Of a stretch of 64,000 nt of DNA, positions 35,443-45,637 are shown piece after piece. Source of the DNA: Hyphococcus sp. (GTDB lineage: Bacteria; Pseudomonadota; Alphaproteobacteria; Caulobacterales; Parvularculaceae); NCBI GenBank assembly GCA_028284345.1, contig JANQRY010000010.1, positions 496,001 to 560,000 on the forward strand. Reading direction: 5' to 3'. Below the pieces are notes generated by a model. It was not told the origin of the DNA. It did not search any database and was given only the letters and a program-made list of their open reading frames with translations. Position numbers and translations under genes: made by a program. Within the stretch, counting starts at the first letter, position 1; every line of letters begins with the position of its first letter.

Positions 35443-36323
35443 TGGCGTCATCAATCGGAATCTCGAAGACGCTGGCGGCCGCGACAAGCTTTGCCGCCGG
35501 CGTGCTCGTTTCCGGTTGCAGCGGTGTTGCGCAAAACGATTCATCATCGGCGGAACTTGAAGGTGCGCCCCGACGCATCGTCAGCCTCGACTACTGTGCC
35601 GACCAATATGTGTTGAAACTGGCGGACAAAGATCAAATTCTCGCCATATCGCCCGATGCGGCGAAGGATTTTTCGTACATGCGAGCGTCCGCGGACGGCG
35701 TGCCGACCGTGCGCCCGATTGCGGAAGACGTGCTCACCCTGAAACCGGACCTTGTTGTCCGCGCCTATGGCGGTGGTCCTAACGCGGCGGCGTTTTTCGA
35801 ACGGGCCGGCGTGCCCGTACTGCAAGTTGGCTGGGCGTCGACTGTCGACGGCGAAGACATGGGATCTATCCCCGTCATCATCCAACATTTGGCGGATGGG
35901 CTCGGGCAATCCGCGCGCGGAGACGCACTCGTATCGGCGTTTCGTGAGCGCCTCAAACAAGTCCGTAAACGGAACACCAGCGAAACCGCGCTTTACATGA
36001 CGCCGGCGGGCGTCACGACAGGACCCGGTTCGCTTGTGCATGAGATGTTGCTGGCCGCAGGGCTGGAGAATTTTCAAAACCAGCCGGGTTGGCGGTCCCT
36101 GCCTTTGGAGCGCCTGGCTTATGAACAGCCTGACCTCGTTGCGGCGGCGTTCTTCGAGACGCTCACAAATCATCCCAATGCCTGGAGCCCATCGAACCAC
36201 CCGGTGGCGCGCGCGCAGCTTTCGGGCCCGGATACGGTGCCGCTACAGGGCGCTTGGACAGCCTGCGGCGGTTGGTTCATTCTCGATGCGATTGAAGCGC
36301 TGGCGCGGGAGGACGCGTCATGA
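35442..36323 (+). CDS. btuF: Corrinoid ABC transporter substrate-binding protein
   Basis: A 293-residue periplasmic binding protein, lipoprotein by its lipobox (LVSGCSG). The type III binding fold is indicated by APRRIVSLDYCADQYVLKLAD, VRPIAEDVLTLKPDLVVRAYGG and a C-terminal WTACGGWFILDAIEAL. It delivers corrinoid from the outer-membrane receptor to the BtuCD importer. It overlaps btuB by one base and the permease gene by 4 bp. It is somewhat longer than E. coli BtuF because of its N-terminus and mid-section. Confidence 0.9.
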   Translation: MASSIGISKTLAAATSFAAGVLVSGCSGVAQNDSSSAELEGAPRRIVSLDYCADQYVLKLADKDQILAISPDAAKDFSYMRASADGVPTVRPIAEDVLTLKPDLVVRAYGGGPNAAAFFERAGVPVLQVGWASTVDGEDMGSIPVIIQHLADGLGQSARGDALVSAFRERLKQVRKRNTSETALYMTPAGVTTGPGSLVHEMLLAAGLENFQNQPGWRSLPLERLAYEQPDLVAAAFFETLTNHPNAWSPSNHPVARAQLSGPDTVPLQGAWTACGGWFILDAIEALAREDAS

Positions 36324-37312
36324 TCGCTCGAGGTTGGCTAACGCCGGGGCTCGCGCTTGCAAGCGTTCTCGCCATATTCGCCGCTTGCCTGATCGGCTCG
36401 ACGCCCTTGCCGTTTGATCGCGTGATGGCCGCCTTTTTTGGCGGCGCAGAAGCAGGCGACCGGCTTGTCATTTGGTCGATCCGCCTGCCCCGCGCCCTGG
36501 CGGCGTTTATCGTTGGCGCGGCGCTCGGCCTAAGCGGCGCGGCGCTACAAGGCCTGCTTCGCAACCCCCTTGCCGAACCGGGCGTTCTCGGCGTTTCAGC
36601 CACAGCCACGCTCTTCGCCACCTTCTCTCTTTATTACGGGCTCGCTGTCGTCAGCCCGTGGATATTGCCCATCGCCGCGATTATCGGCGCGCTGGCCGCA
36701 ACCCTATTGTTGACGCTTGCCGCGGTGCGCACGCAGTCCGTGGTGACGCTCATCCTTATCGGGGTCGGTCTTTCAAGCTTCGCCGGGGCGGTCATGAGTC
36801 TTCTCATGAATCTCGCGCCGAACCCGTTTTCACTCTCGGACATGATCAATTGGATGCTGGGCTCTGTCGCCAATCGCAGCTTCAACGAAATTGCGTTCGC
36901 CGCGCCGTTTATGGTCGCCGGCGCCGGCGTTCTCCTGGCAACGCGGCGCGGGCTTTCGGCGCTCACGCTTGGCGAGGAAGCGGCGAGCGGCATCGGCCTC
37001 AATCTCCGAAACCAGAGGATTTACACGGTCGTCGGCGCCGGCATGGCGACGGGCGCGTCCGTGGCGCTCGCCGGCGCTATCGGCTTTGTGGGGATTGTCG
37101 CGCCGCATATTGTCAGGCCCTTTGTCGGCTATGACCCGGCGCGATCGCTTATCCCCTCAGCGCTGCTCGCCGGGTTAATCCTCGTCCTCGCTGATATCGG
37201 CGTGCGCATTCTGCCCACGGACAATGAACTGAAGCTCGGGGTTGTCGCCGCGTTGATCGGCGCGCCGGCGTTCGTCTGGATCGCGATGCGGAGGCGGGCC
37301 GTCAATGACTGA
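36320..37312 (+). CDS. btuC: Corrinoid ABC transporter permease
   Basis: FecCD/BtuC-type permease of 330 residues with about ten helices. Landmarks include the IRLPRALAAFIVGAALGLSGAALQG segment (in part: RLPRALAAFIVGAALG), RNPLAEPGVLGVS, MLGSVANRSFNE and the late cytoplasmic loop VALAGAIGFVGIVAPHIVRP that contacts the ATPase. The start overlaps btuF, and the end overlaps the ATPase gene by 8 bp. The other FecCD permeases would be for siderophores; the operon makes corrinoid the likely substrate. Confidence 0.93.
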   Translation: MIARGWLTPGLALASVLAIFAACLIGSTPLPFDRVMAAFFGGAEAGDRLVIWSIRLPRALAAFIVGAALGLSGAALQGLLRNPLAEPGVLGVSATATLFATFSLYYGLAVVSPWILPIAAIIGALAATLLLTLAAVRTQSVVTLILIGVGLSSFAGAVMSLLMNLAPNPFSLSDMINWMLGSVANRSFNEIAFAAPFMVAGAGVLLATRRGLSALTLGEEAASGIGLNLRNQRIYTVVGAGMATGASVALAGAIGFVGIVAPHIVRPFVGYDPARSLIPSALLAGLILVLADIGVRILPTDNELKLGVVAALIGAPAFVWIAMRRRAVND

Positions 37313-38066
37313 ACTCGTTGCAACCGGCCTCACCTTGAAGGCGAAAGACGCCGTTCTTGTCGATAATGCGAGCTTTACCCTCGCAAAGGGTGAATTAGTC
37401 GCACTGTTGGGCCCGAATGGGGCGGGCAAGACAAGTCTCATCCGATTAAGCCTCGGGCTAGAAACGCCGACCGCCGGAAAGGCGCGCCTCAACGACGTCG
37501 ATGTCGAAACGCTTGATCCGATCGCCCGCGCCCGCGCCGTTGCGTATCTCCCGCAGCAAAGACCGCTCGCATGGCCCGCGCGCGTGCGCGACGTTGTCGC
37601 GCTTGGCCGCTACAGCCATGGCGCTGCGGTGGGCCGGCTCCGGGGCGCCGACGCAGAGGCGGTCGACCGCGCGATCGCCGCTTGCGACCTCGTTCATCTC
37701 GCAAATCGCCCAGCCGATACGCTATCCGGCGGAGAACTGGCGCGCATGCATTGCGCGCGCGCCTTTGCCGCCGAGGCACCGCTCCTCGTGGCCGACGAGC
37801 CGACGGGCGCGCTCGATCCGCGCCATCAGTTTCGCATCATGGATCTCGTGAAGTCCTTCGTTGACAACGGAGGCGGCGCCCTTGTCGTGCTGCATGACAT
37901 CCAGCTTGCGGCGCGCTACGCCTCCCGACTGATCTGGATGCAGGCGGGCCGTATAATCGCAGACGGCTCGCCGGCGGAGACGCTGACCGCCAAACGGCTC
38001 GAAACCGTTTACGGCGTCCGCGCGCGTGTCGACGGGACGCGCATCGAGATGGACGGCGCCCTATGA
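37305..38066 (+). CDS. btuD: Corrinoid ABC transporter ATP-binding protein
   Basis: ATPase subunit of 253 residues: Walker [12 protein letters not shown]-loop [16 protein letters not shown], signature [16 protein letters not shown], Walker [13 protein letters not shown] and switch His in [10 protein letters not shown]. It should pair with the adjacent BtuC-type permease. The ATGs of this and the following gene both overlap their predecessors' ends, so btuB to cobD are likely one translationally coupled transcript under the riboswitch. Confidence 0.94.
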   Translation: MTELVATGLTLKAKDAVLVDNASFTLAKGELVALLGPNGAGKTSLIRLSLGLETPTAGKARLNDVDVETLDPIARARAVAYLPQQRPLAWPARVRDVVALGRYSHGAAVGRLRGADAEAVDRAIAACDLVHLANRPADTLSGGELARMHCARAFAAEAPLLVADEPTGALDPRHQFRIMDLVKSFVDNGGGALVVLHDIQLAARYASRLIWMQAGRIIADGSPAETLTAKRLETVYGVRARVDGTRIEMDGAL

Positions 38067-39547
38067 CGGCGAAGGTGCTGATGCTGCAGGGCGCAGGCTC
38101 CGATGTCGGAAAATCCCTGTTGACCGCAGCGCTCTGCCGGATTGCAAAGCGGCGCGGACTTAGCGTCGCCCCGTTCAAGCCGCAGAATATGTCGAACAAC
38201 GCCGCCGCCTGCGTCTCCGGGGGCGAGATCGGCCGGGCGCAAGCGCTTCAGGCGCTGGCGGCGGGCCTCGATCCGCATACGGATATGAATCCAGTGCTGC
38301 TGAAACCGCAAACCGATCGCACGGCGCAAGTTGTTGTGCATGGCAAAGCCGTCGAGGTCGTGGAGGCTGCCGACTATATGGCGCGCCGGGACCGCCTTAT
38401 GGGCGCCGTCATGGAGAGTTTCGACCGTCTCGCCGCGCGCCATGATCTCATCATCGTCGAAGGCGCCGGCAGTCCGGCGGAGATCAATCTGCGCGCCCGA
38501 GACATCGCCAATATGGGCTTTGCGAGGACCGCCGGAGTTCCTGTCTGCCTTATTGGCGACATCGAACGGGGCGGCGTCATCGCCAGTCTGGTCGGGACCA
38601 AAGCCGTGCTCGACCCCGCCGACGCCGCTATGATCCAGGGCTTTCTCGTCAATAAGTTTCGCGGAAACCCAAGACTTTTCGACGACGGCGTTTCAGCGAT
38701 CGAGGAGCGCACAGGCTGGCCTTGCTTCGGCGTCATCCCGTGGCTCGCCGCCGCGGCGCGTCTGCCGGCCGAGGACGCTGTCGTGCTCGATCGGCCGCAA
38801 ACCGAAAACGATGCGGAATTGAAAATCGCCGCGCCAATGCTATCGCGCATTGCAAACTTTGACGACGCCGATCCGCTCAAACAGGAACCGGACGTCAATT
38901 TCCAATGGGTTCCGCCGGAACAACCGATCCCGCGCGATGCTGACGTGATCATCATTTTCGGCACGAAATCGACGCTCGGCGATCTTGCGTTTTTGCGGGT
39001 GCAAGGGTGGGACCACGACATTATCGCCCATGCGCGCGCCGGCGGTCGGGTGCTCGGCCTTTGCGGCGGTTATCAGATGCTGGGACGCAGGATCGCTGAT
39101 CCTCAGGGCGTCGACGGCCTGCCGGGCGAAGCGGCGGGGCTGGGTCTCCTCAATGTCGATACCGTTATGGGAAAAACCAAACATGTGTCACCGGTTTCCG
39201 CGCTTTGCGCGGTCACGTCTACGCCCCTAACCGGATATGAAATCCATATGGGCCGCACTGACGGTCCGGATACGGCGCGCCCCTTCGCGACCGTCAATGG
39301 CGCGCCGGATGGCGCGCGCAGCGCAGACGGCCGGATTGAGGGCACGTATCTGCACGGCGTCTTCGCAAGCGATGCGTTTCGCCGCGCTTGGCTGGGAAGA
39401 GCCGGCACAGACGCTGCGGCGATGCTTTGCTATGAAGCGGCGGTTGAGAGCGCACTCGACGGGCTCGCCGATGGCGTGGAAGCCGCTGTTGATGTCGATG
39501 CTCTGTTGTCGCTTGCGAGACGTCCCGGATGGACACCGCAGCATTGA
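38063..39547 (+). CDS. cobQ: Cobyric acid synthase
   Basis: A 494-residue amidotransferase that uses glutamine to amidate adenosylcobyrinic acid a,c-diamide. N-terminal ATPase part: [20 protein letters not shown] and the [11 protein letters not shown] segment. C-terminal class I glutaminase-like part: [18 protein letters not shown], the nucleophile Cys in [11 protein letters not shown], and the His in [14 protein letters not shown]. Presence without the ring-building genes in this window suggests amidation of salvaged intermediates, or that upstream genes lie elsewhere. It overlaps cbiB by 19 bp. Confidence 0.95.
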   Translation: MTAKVLMLQGAGSDVGKSLLTAALCRIAKRRGLSVAPFKPQNMSNNAAACVSGGEIGRAQALQALAAGLDPHTDMNPVLLKPQTDRTAQVVVHGKAVEVVEAADYMARRDRLMGAVMESFDRLAARHDLIIVEGAGSPAEINLRARDIANMGFARTAGVPVCLIGDIERGGVIASLVGTKAVLDPADAAMIQGFLVNKFRGNPRLFDDGVSAIEERTGWPCFGVIPWLAAAARLPAEDAVVLDRPQTENDAELKIAAPMLSRIANFDDADPLKQEPDVNFQWVPPEQPIPRDADVIIIFGTKSTLGDLAFLRVQGWDHDIIAHARAGGRVLGLCGGYQMLGRRIADPQGVDGLPGEAAGLGLLNVDTVMGKTKHVSPVSALCAVTSTPLTGYEIHMGRTDGPDTARPFATVNGAPDGARSADGRIEGTYLHGVFASDAFRRAWLGRAGTDAAAMLCYEAAVESALDGLADGVEAAVDVDALLSLARRPGWTPQH

Positions 39548-40497
39548 CGGCGTCATTCACGGCATTTGGCGCGCTCATGCTTGGCGCATGGGCGATTGAG
39601 GCAGCCGTCGGCTGGCCGAATTGGCTCTTTGCCCGCATTCGTCACCCGGTTGTCTGGCTTGGGTGGTTGATCACCGCCTTCGAGCGCACGCTAAATCGCC
39701 GCCGCTGGCCGCATCGGGTTCGCTACGTCGCTGGCGTTGCTACAACCCTGACCACGCTGATCGTTGCTGTGGGCGCAGCGCTGCTGATCTCCGCTGCAAC
39801 ACCGAAAACGGTTCTTGGCTACGCAATTGACGCGCTCATTGCGTCAAGCCTCCTCGCCTCACGCAGCCTTTACGAGCACGTCGCCGCAGTCGCGAACGCA
39901 CTGAGCACGGGCGATCTTGCGAGCGCCCGGTCCGCCGTTTCGAAAGTTGTCGGGCGCGATCCCGCGCGTCTTGACGCGTCCGGCATTGCGCGCGCGAGCC
40001 TCGAAAGCCTTGCCGAGAACGCCTCTGACGGTGTCGTGGCGCCGCTGTTCTGGGGGGCGATTTTGGGCCTGCCCGGGATTGCCGTCTACAAAGCAATCAA
40101 TACGCTCGATTCCATGATCGGTCACAGAAATGAACACTATGCAGCGTTCGGCGGTTTCGCCGCGCGCTTGGACGACACCGCCAATCTCATTCCAGCGCGT
40201 CTGACGGGACTCTTGTTTGCGGCGGCGAGCCTGCAAGGGAACGCCTTTGCAATCATGTTTCGCGACGCACGGCGTCACCGTTCGCCCAATGCCGGCTGGC
40301 CCGAAGCCGCAATGGCGGGCGGTCTTGGCGTGCGTTTGTCGGGCCCGAGAGCCTACGGCGCTGAAATTACAAACGAGCCCTGGCTGAACGCCGGCGCAAG
40401 CGACCCTGACGCCGCGACGATGCACCGGGGACTGATGGTCTATGTCAGAGCGATGGTGATCTGTGCGGCTTTGCTCTTGTTGATAGTGTTTGCGTGA
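39529..40497 (+). CDS. cbiB: Adenosylcobinamide-phosphate synthase
   Basis: Membrane enzyme of 322 residues that attaches aminopropanol (phosphate) to cobyric acid. Signatures: [25 protein letters not shown] (in part: [18 protein letters not shown]), [21 protein letters not shown] and [35 protein letters not shown]-like [19 protein letters not shown], and [18 protein letters not shown]-like [17 protein letters not shown]. Called CobD in Pseudomonas denitrificans nomenclature. The 5' end overlaps cobQ; the stop overlaps the next start (TGATG). Confidence 0.94.
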   Translation: MDTAALTASFTAFGALMLGAWAIEAAVGWPNWLFARIRHPVVWLGWLITAFERTLNRRRWPHRVRYVAGVATTLTTLIVAVGAALLISAATPKTVLGYAIDALIASSLLASRSLYEHVAAVANALSTGDLASARSAVSKVVGRDPARLDASGIARASLESLAENASDGVVAPLFWGAILGLPGIAVYKAINTLDSMIGHRNEHYAAFGGFAARLDDTANLIPARLTGLLFAAASLQGNAFAIMFRDARRHRSPNAGWPEAAMAGGLGVRLSGPRAYGAEITNEPWLNAGASDPDAATMHRGLMVYVRAMVICAALLLLIVFA

Positions 40498-41489
40498 TGA
40501 CGGACGACCTTCTTCACGGCGGCGCGCTCGATTTGATGCGGCGTCGCTTCCCGGATGCGAAAGGGCCATGGCTTGATCTATCAACCGGCGTCAGCCCTTT
40601 TGCTTATCCGGACGTGGCTGTAAGCGACGCAGCGCTGCGTAACTTGCCGACACGCGCGATGATGCATGATTGTCGGTCCGCCATGGCCGCGGCTATAGGG
40701 GCGCCGGATGAGAGCCTCCTTCTTGCGCCGGGCAGCGAGCTGTTGATCCGTCTGTTGCCAGACATGATCACTCCAAGGTCTGTCGCCATCCTGTCGCCGA
40801 GTTACGGCGATCATGCGCGGGTCTGGCGCGCGGCGGGCGCCGACGTGATCGAGACGCCCTCGCCCCTTGAACACGCTGAAAACGTCGACGCCATCGTGCT
40901 GTGCAATCCGAACAATCCCGACGGCAGCGTTTTTGCGCGACGCGATCTCGAAAGCGTTCGCGCGCAAATGGCCGCGCGCGGCGGCTGGCTGATTGTCGAT
41001 GAAGCCTATGCCGACCTAAATCCTGTGGTGAGCCTGGCGCCATTGGGCGGCGAGAACGGTCTCATCGTCTTTCGATCTTTCGGAAAATTCTACGGCCTTG
41101 CAGGCGTGCGGCTTGGCGCGCTGATCGCGCCGGGCCCTATCCGGAACTTGATGACTGATCGCCTCGGCGTCTGGCCGGTATCCGGCGCAGCACTGGAAAT
41201 CGGCGCGCGCGTTTACGCCGATAAGAAATGGGCGGAGGATACACGCGTGCGACTCGCCGCAGCCCGTGCGCGAGTTGATCGCATACTCGCGAAAGGAGGC
41301 GTCAACATTTGCGGCGGCACGGACCTTTTTCGGTTCGTCGAGGCGCAGGACGCTTATGCGTTATGGGAGCGGCTGGCGCGCAGCGGCGTCTATGTACGCC
41401 GCTTCGACTGGTCGCCGCGCCATCTGCGCATTGGCCTGCCGCCGGACGGACAAGCAGAAGAGCGTCTGCGTAAGGCGCTCACCCTTTAA
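40497..41489 (+). CDS. cobD: L-threonine-O-3-phosphate decarboxylase (cobalamin aminotransferase-like)
   Basis: A fold-type I PLP enzyme of 330 residues that makes aminopropanol phosphate for the nucleotide loop. It shows DLSTGVSPFAYP at the N-terminus, VLCNPNNPDGSVFARRDL, the PLP Asp in WLIVDEAYADLNP, the Schiff-base Lys in VFRSFGKFYGLAGVRLG, and the final HLRIGLPPD. A GTG at 40494 is in frame just upstream; the ATG at 40497 overlaps the cbiB stop. Its 3' end overlaps that of the convergent cobU by 11 bp. Called CobC in Pseudomonas denitrificans. Confidence 0.92.
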   Translation: MTDDLLHGGALDLMRRRFPDAKGPWLDLSTGVSPFAYPDVAVSDAALRNLPTRAMMHDCRSAMAAAIGAPDESLLLAPGSELLIRLLPDMITPRSVAILSPSYGDHARVWRAAGADVIETPSPLEHAENVDAIVLCNPNNPDGSVFARRDLESVRAQMAARGGWLIVDEAYADLNPVVSLAPLGGENGLIVFRSFGKFYGLAGVRLGALIAPGPIRNLMTDRLGVWPVSGAALEIGARVYADKKWAEDTRVRLAAARARVDRILAKGGVNICGGTDLFRFVEAQDAYALWERLARSGVYVRRFDWSPRHLRIGLPPDGQAEERLRKALTL

Positions 41490-41994
41490 GCGTCATCGGC
41501 AGCCCGGCGACGACGAATTCGACGCGGTCGCAGACCGCCGCAACATCCTGGTTCAGTCGTCCCTGCGCATCGCGGAAGCGCCGCCCGAGGGGCGTCTCCG
41601 GCACGAGCCCGAGGCCCACCTCGTTTGAGACGAGAATGACATGGCCGTCCGTATTCTGAAGGCTTTGGCATAGCGCGATTGCTTCCGCCTCGATGTCCCG
41701 ACCAGTATGCATGAGATTCGAGAGCCAGAGCGTCAGGCAATCGACAAGGCAGACCGTGTCCTCGCCGGCGCAGTCCAATATCGCTTCAGCGAGATCCAAG
41801 GGCGCCTCGATTGTCTCCCAATCGCCGCCCCGGTCGGCGCGATGGCGCGCAATACGCTCGGCCATTTCTTCGTCAAAAGCCTCAGCCGTAGCAATAAAAT
41901 GCATGCGCGCGGCGCCGGCCGCCTCAGCCACGGCAAGCGCCCGCTGGCTCTTACCGGATCGGGCGCCGCCCAAGATGAGTTGGTTTTTCGCCAT
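41479..41994 (-). CDS. cobU: Adenosylcobinamide kinase/guanylyltransferase
   Basis: A 171-residue bifunctional enzyme (CobP/CobU) that phosphorylates adenosylcobinamide and adds GMP. The P-loop is LILGGARSGKSQRAL, the acceptor His and neighbours are in ERIARHRADRGGDWETIEAPL, VCLVDCLTLWLSNL is the Walker B region, and VSNEVGLGLVPETPLGRRFRD is a family hallmark. It is the only gene of the locus on the minus strand and so is outside the riboswitch operon, yet needed for the same salvage pathway. Confidence 0.95.
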   Translation of the reverse strand: MAKNQLILGGARSGKSQRALAVAEAAGAARMHFIATAEAFDEEMAERIARHRADRGGDWETIEAPLDLAEAILDCAGEDTVCLVDCLTLWLSNLMHTGRDIEAEAIALCQSLQNTDGHVILVSNEVGLGLVPETPLGRRFRDAQGRLNQDVAAVCDRVEFVVAGLPMTLKG

Positions 41995-42108
41995 CGAAGT
42001 GCTTCCTTATGTGCGCCATCCGCTCGACAATATACCAAAAAGCACTAACGTTTTTCGACAGAGGCCCCGACCTATAGAGTCGCGGCGATCCATGTCCAGG
42101 AGACTTTT

Positions 42109-43755
42109 ATGACCCGCTTGCTTGCCGCCGCCAGCGCCATCGCACTTGTCGCCCCCCACCCCGCCGTCGCACAGGACTTTTCCGTTGAGCGCATCGACCA
42201 ACATATCCGAACACTGTCAGACGACTGGTTCGAAGGCCGCGCGCCGGGCACGCCGGGCGAGGACAAGACGGTCGCCTACCTGTCCGGCGCCTTCGCCAGC
42301 ATCGGGCTCCAGCCAGGCGGCGACTTGCGGCCCGACGGCTCGCGGGCCTGGACGCAGGACGTGATCCTCAATCGGTCGACCATGACCGAGGCTCCGCAAC
42401 TTTCCATCACCATAGACGGCGAACGCGTCGCCATAGTGCAGGACCGGGATCTCGCCGTGCGCTCGCCCGTCAACGGCATGGCGGAGGTCCGGCTTGACGA
42501 CGCACCGTTGCTATTCGTCGGATATGGAACCCACGCGCCCGAGCGCGACTGGTCCGATTTCAAGGATGTGGATGTCGCGGGCAAGGTGATCGTGGCCCTT
42601 GTTAACGACCCCGATTTCGAAGGCGGCGAAGGTGATTTTGGCGGCGAGGCCATGACCTATTATGGCCGCTGGACCTATAAATATGAGGAAGCCGCACGGC
42701 GCGGCGCGGCGGGCGTGCTGGTCATCCATGAGACCGAACCGGCCAGCTATCCCTGGGGCGTCATCGCCAGCGGCAACGATGTGACTTTGGATATCGTCCG
42801 CGAAGATCCCGCCGCGGCGCATACGGCGCTGCAGGGCTGGATGCATGTCGATATCGCCAGCCGGATCTTCGAGGCGGCGGGCACAAGCTATGAAGAGGCG
42901 AAGACCATGGCGCAGCGCCGCGATTTCCAGCCGATGGATCTCGGCGCAACCATCGACGCTGCGCTGCTTTCCCGCAGCGAACAGATCGCCGCGAAGAATG
43001 TGGTTGGTATCCTGCCCGGAACCAAGAGGCCCGACGAGCACATCATCTTCACCGGACACCATGACCATTTGGGGGTCGGCGAACCCGACGAAACGGGCGA
43101 CACGATTTACAACGGCGCGATCGACAACGCCACGGGACTGGCGCTGATGATCGAGATGGGCCGCGCTTTCGTAGAGGACGGGGGGACCAAGCGCAGCCTC
43201 GTCTTTCTCGCCGTCGGTGCGGAGGAAAGCGGGCTCTTGGGCGCGAAGTATTATGCCGCCAATCCACTCTATCCGTTAGAGACGACGGTCGGGGTCATAA
43301 ACACCGACGCGCCCGGCGTTCATGGCCCGACCCGGGATTTCTCGATCTCAGGCAGCGCCAAGCTCGGTCTCCTCGACATCATGACCGAAGAAGCGGCAAA
43401 GATGGGGCGGCGCTATTCGCCCGACCCCAACCCGGCGGCGGGCAGCTTCTTCCGTTCCGACCATTTCGCCTTCGCGCAGGTCGGCGTACCGGCCGTTAGC
43501 TTTCGCTCGGGCAGCAATCTCGTCGATGGCGGCGCCGAGCGGGCGGCGCAGATCGCAGAGGCTTACGCTGCGGAAGACTATCACCAGCAGAGTGACGAAT
43601 GGTCGCCCGATTGGGATCTGAGCGGCATCGTTCGCGACGCCCAGTTGATCCACGCGGTCGCCGAACGGCTCGGCAATAGCGGGGCGTGGCCGAACTGGGC
43701 GGAGGGCAGCGAATTCAAGGCGCTGCGCGACGCCAGTGCGGAGGCGCGCGACTAG
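42109..43755 (+). CDS. M28-family zinc metallopeptidase (copy 2)
   Basis: A 548-residue paralogue of the peptidase at 13235, with a cleavable signal peptide (MTRLLAAASAIALVAPHPAVAQ) in place of a lipobox. The zinc ligands are preserved: FTGHHDHLG, NGAIDNATG, GAEESGLLGAKYY, VINTDAPG and FFRSDHFAFAQVG. The PA-like insertion has the same MTYYGRWTYKYEEAARRGAA segment. Third codon positions are more often G or C than in neighbouring genes, suggesting separate origin. It is not part of the neighbouring cob operon. Confidence 0.9.
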   Translation: MTRLLAAASAIALVAPHPAVAQDFSVERIDQHIRTLSDDWFEGRAPGTPGEDKTVAYLSGAFASIGLQPGGDLRPDGSRAWTQDVILNRSTMTEAPQLSITIDGERVAIVQDRDLAVRSPVNGMAEVRLDDAPLLFVGYGTHAPERDWSDFKDVDVAGKVIVALVNDPDFEGGEGDFGGEAMTYYGRWTYKYEEAARRGAAGVLVIHETEPASYPWGVIASGNDVTLDIVREDPAAAHTALQGWMHVDIASRIFEAAGTSYEEAKTMAQRRDFQPMDLGATIDAALLSRSEQIAAKNVVGILPGTKRPDEHIIFTGHHDHLGVGEPDETGDTIYNGAIDNATGLALMIEMGRAFVEDGGTKRSLVFLAVGAEESGLLGAKYYAANPLYPLETTVGVINTDAPGVHGPTRDFSISGSAKLGLLDIMTEEAAKMGRRYSPDPNPAAGSFFRSDHFAFAQVGVPAVSFRSGSNLVDGGAERAAQIAEAYAAEDYHQQSDEWSPDWDLSGIVRDAQLIHAVAERLGNSGAWPNWAEGSEFKALRDASAEARD

Positions 43756-43914
43756 CGGGCAATAGAACTCGGAAGCTTGCTGCGATTTGAAGTTTCGTAT
43801 CCAGACCCGTCAGCGCAGGAGAAGCTCGCGTGCTGAAACCGGAGACTGGTTCGCTTTGGTCTAATAGCTCATCTAGGTAAGGATGTATCGAAAGGATCGG
43901 AAAGGGCGAGACGA

Positions 43915-45495
43915 ATGGGGGAATTCCTCTCATCGATGGGACCGGCGGCGAAAAACCAAGCCGCGCCTTGGCGCGTTGTGTTTCATTATTGGCGAATATT
44001 TGTCGTGGGGGCCGTCACGATAGCCCTCACGACGGTCCCGGTTCACAGTCGAGATTCTGGCAACCGAGATTCTGGCGAGGTTGACGCCCATCCGGACCTT
44101 GCCGGACTTCGATATGGGATCTCGGTGACCGACCTGGACGGCAACGTACTTGTGGCGCATCGGGCGGACGAACGGTTTGCGCCAGGCTCGAACGTCAAAT
44201 TGTTCGTAACGGCGGTGGCGCTTGCGGCGGAGGAAGCGTTGTCCGCTTTAGATCCTGCATTGCGGGTCGTATCGGAGCCGACAGATTCGGGGCCGCCGAC
44301 CCTCGCGCTGGTGGGGCGCGGCGACCCGACTATTGGGTTCGGTATGGATTGCGACGTGCGATGTATCGAAACCCTGGCGGCGGCGGTGGCGGGTTCAGGG
44401 ATCACCAAAGTTGGCGATATTGTAGGCGACGAACGATGGTTCGCCGACGAGCGGAAACCTCTGGGGTGGAGCTGGGACGATCTGAAATTCGGCCACGGGA
44501 CATCTATTTCAGCGATCGCTGTAAACGACAATGTCCTTCCGCTGAGAGTTTCGCCATCCAGCGCGCCTGGTACTAGCGTTCGGACTTCGTGGGTCGGCGC
44601 CGGACCGAATTATTTTAATCTCCTCAACGAGGCAAAGACCAGCGACGCAGAGGGGCCGAAGGCGCTACGGTTGGAGCGGCGCATCGGCCATCGCACGGCG
44701 CGTCTCTACGGGGAACTGCCCATCGGATCGAAGCCGGTAACGCTCGATCTGGGAGTCGACGACCCGGCGCATTTGGCCACGTGGTACTTCAAGAGGGCGC
44801 TGGAGGCTGAGGGCGTTTCGGTTGCGGGGCAGCTGCGGACCCGGCGTCGACCTCTCCAATATGCTGACGAACCGATACCAGTCGATCCGAACGACCCGAC
44901 CGCTCAATTGCGGTGCGCCCGCCGCGCTCAAACTGCGTCCAATGAAACCGTCGTCGCGTCACTCCAGCCCGCGCCGATCCGCGATATCGTGACCGAAATC
45001 AATCGCGAGAGTCAAAATCTGTATGCAGAGGTTCTGCTTCGTCAATTGGGCCGCGCTGCAGGGACGGGCTCTTCCTTTTGCGGATTGTTGCAGATCCAAG
45101 AATTCTTAGATGACGTCGGGGTTGCGCGCACGTCCTATGACTTTGCTGACGGTTCGGGCCTATCCAACTACAACCGCGTCACGCCCGCGACCGTAACGGC
45201 CCTGCTTCGCCACGCTGCCGCGGCGCCATGGGGTGAAGCCTACCGTGCGAGCTTGCCGATCGGCGGAGCCTCCGTTGGGACGCTGAAGCATAGATTCCGC
45301 GGGTCAGCGCTGGAGGGAAAAATCTTTGCAAAGACGGGAACATTGAACCACGTGGATGCATTGTCCGGCTACATGCAGGCCCGCAGCGGAGAAACTTTGG
45401 TTTTCTCCATTATTGTCAACGACCGGCCGCTGGAATCACCCTCCGCGACGTATCAGATTGATTCCACCCTCTTAAATATCGCGGAGAAGTACTAG
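43915..45495 (+). CDS. dacB: D-alanyl-D-alanine carboxypeptidase, PBP4/DacB type (S13)
   Basis: A 526-residue penicillin-binding protein acting on peptidoglycan in the periplasm. The three active-site motifs are visible: SxxK in FAPGSNVKLFVTAVAL, SxN in ADGSGLSNYNRVTP, and KTG in GKIFAKTGTLNHVDALSGY. The N-terminus has a hydrophobic segment (IFVVGAVTIALTTVPVHS) after about 27 mostly polar residues. Just behind it a tandem duplication yields RDSGN then RDSGE. The gene stands alone between the M28 peptidase and a convergent CNNM gene. Confidence 0.93.
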   Translation: MGEFLSSMGPAAKNQAAPWRVVFHYWRIFVVGAVTIALTTVPVHSRDSGNRDSGEVDAHPDLAGLRYGISVTDLDGNVLVAHRADERFAPGSNVKLFVTAVALAAEEALSALDPALRVVSEPTDSGPPTLALVGRGDPTIGFGMDCDVRCIETLAAAVAGSGITKVGDIVGDERWFADERKPLGWSWDDLKFGHGTSISAIAVNDNVLPLRVSPSSAPGTSVRTSWVGAGPNYFNLLNEAKTSDAEGPKALRLERRIGHRTARLYGELPIGSKPVTLDLGVDDPAHLATWYFKRALEAEGVSVAGQLRTRRRPLQYADEPIPVDPNDPTAQLRCARRAQTASNETVVASLQPAPIRDIVTEINRESQNLYAEVLLRQLGRAAGTGSSFCGLLQIQEFLDDVGVARTSYDFADGSGLSNYNRVTPATVTALLRHAAAAPWGEAYRASLPIGGASVGTLKHRFRGSALEGKIFAKTGTLNHVDALSGYMQARSGETLVFSIIVNDRPLESPSATYQIDSTLLNIAEKY

Positions 45496-45637
45496 GGTCC
45501 GGACTCATTACCAGTAGCTGGCGCAAATTATCGGGGGACCTTTCTGACGGAACAGGGAGCTATGTCGTCGATTCCCGTTTCCCGCAGGCACAGTTAATTA
45601 CAGACATCAGAACAACGCTCGATCAACGCAAGATGCA

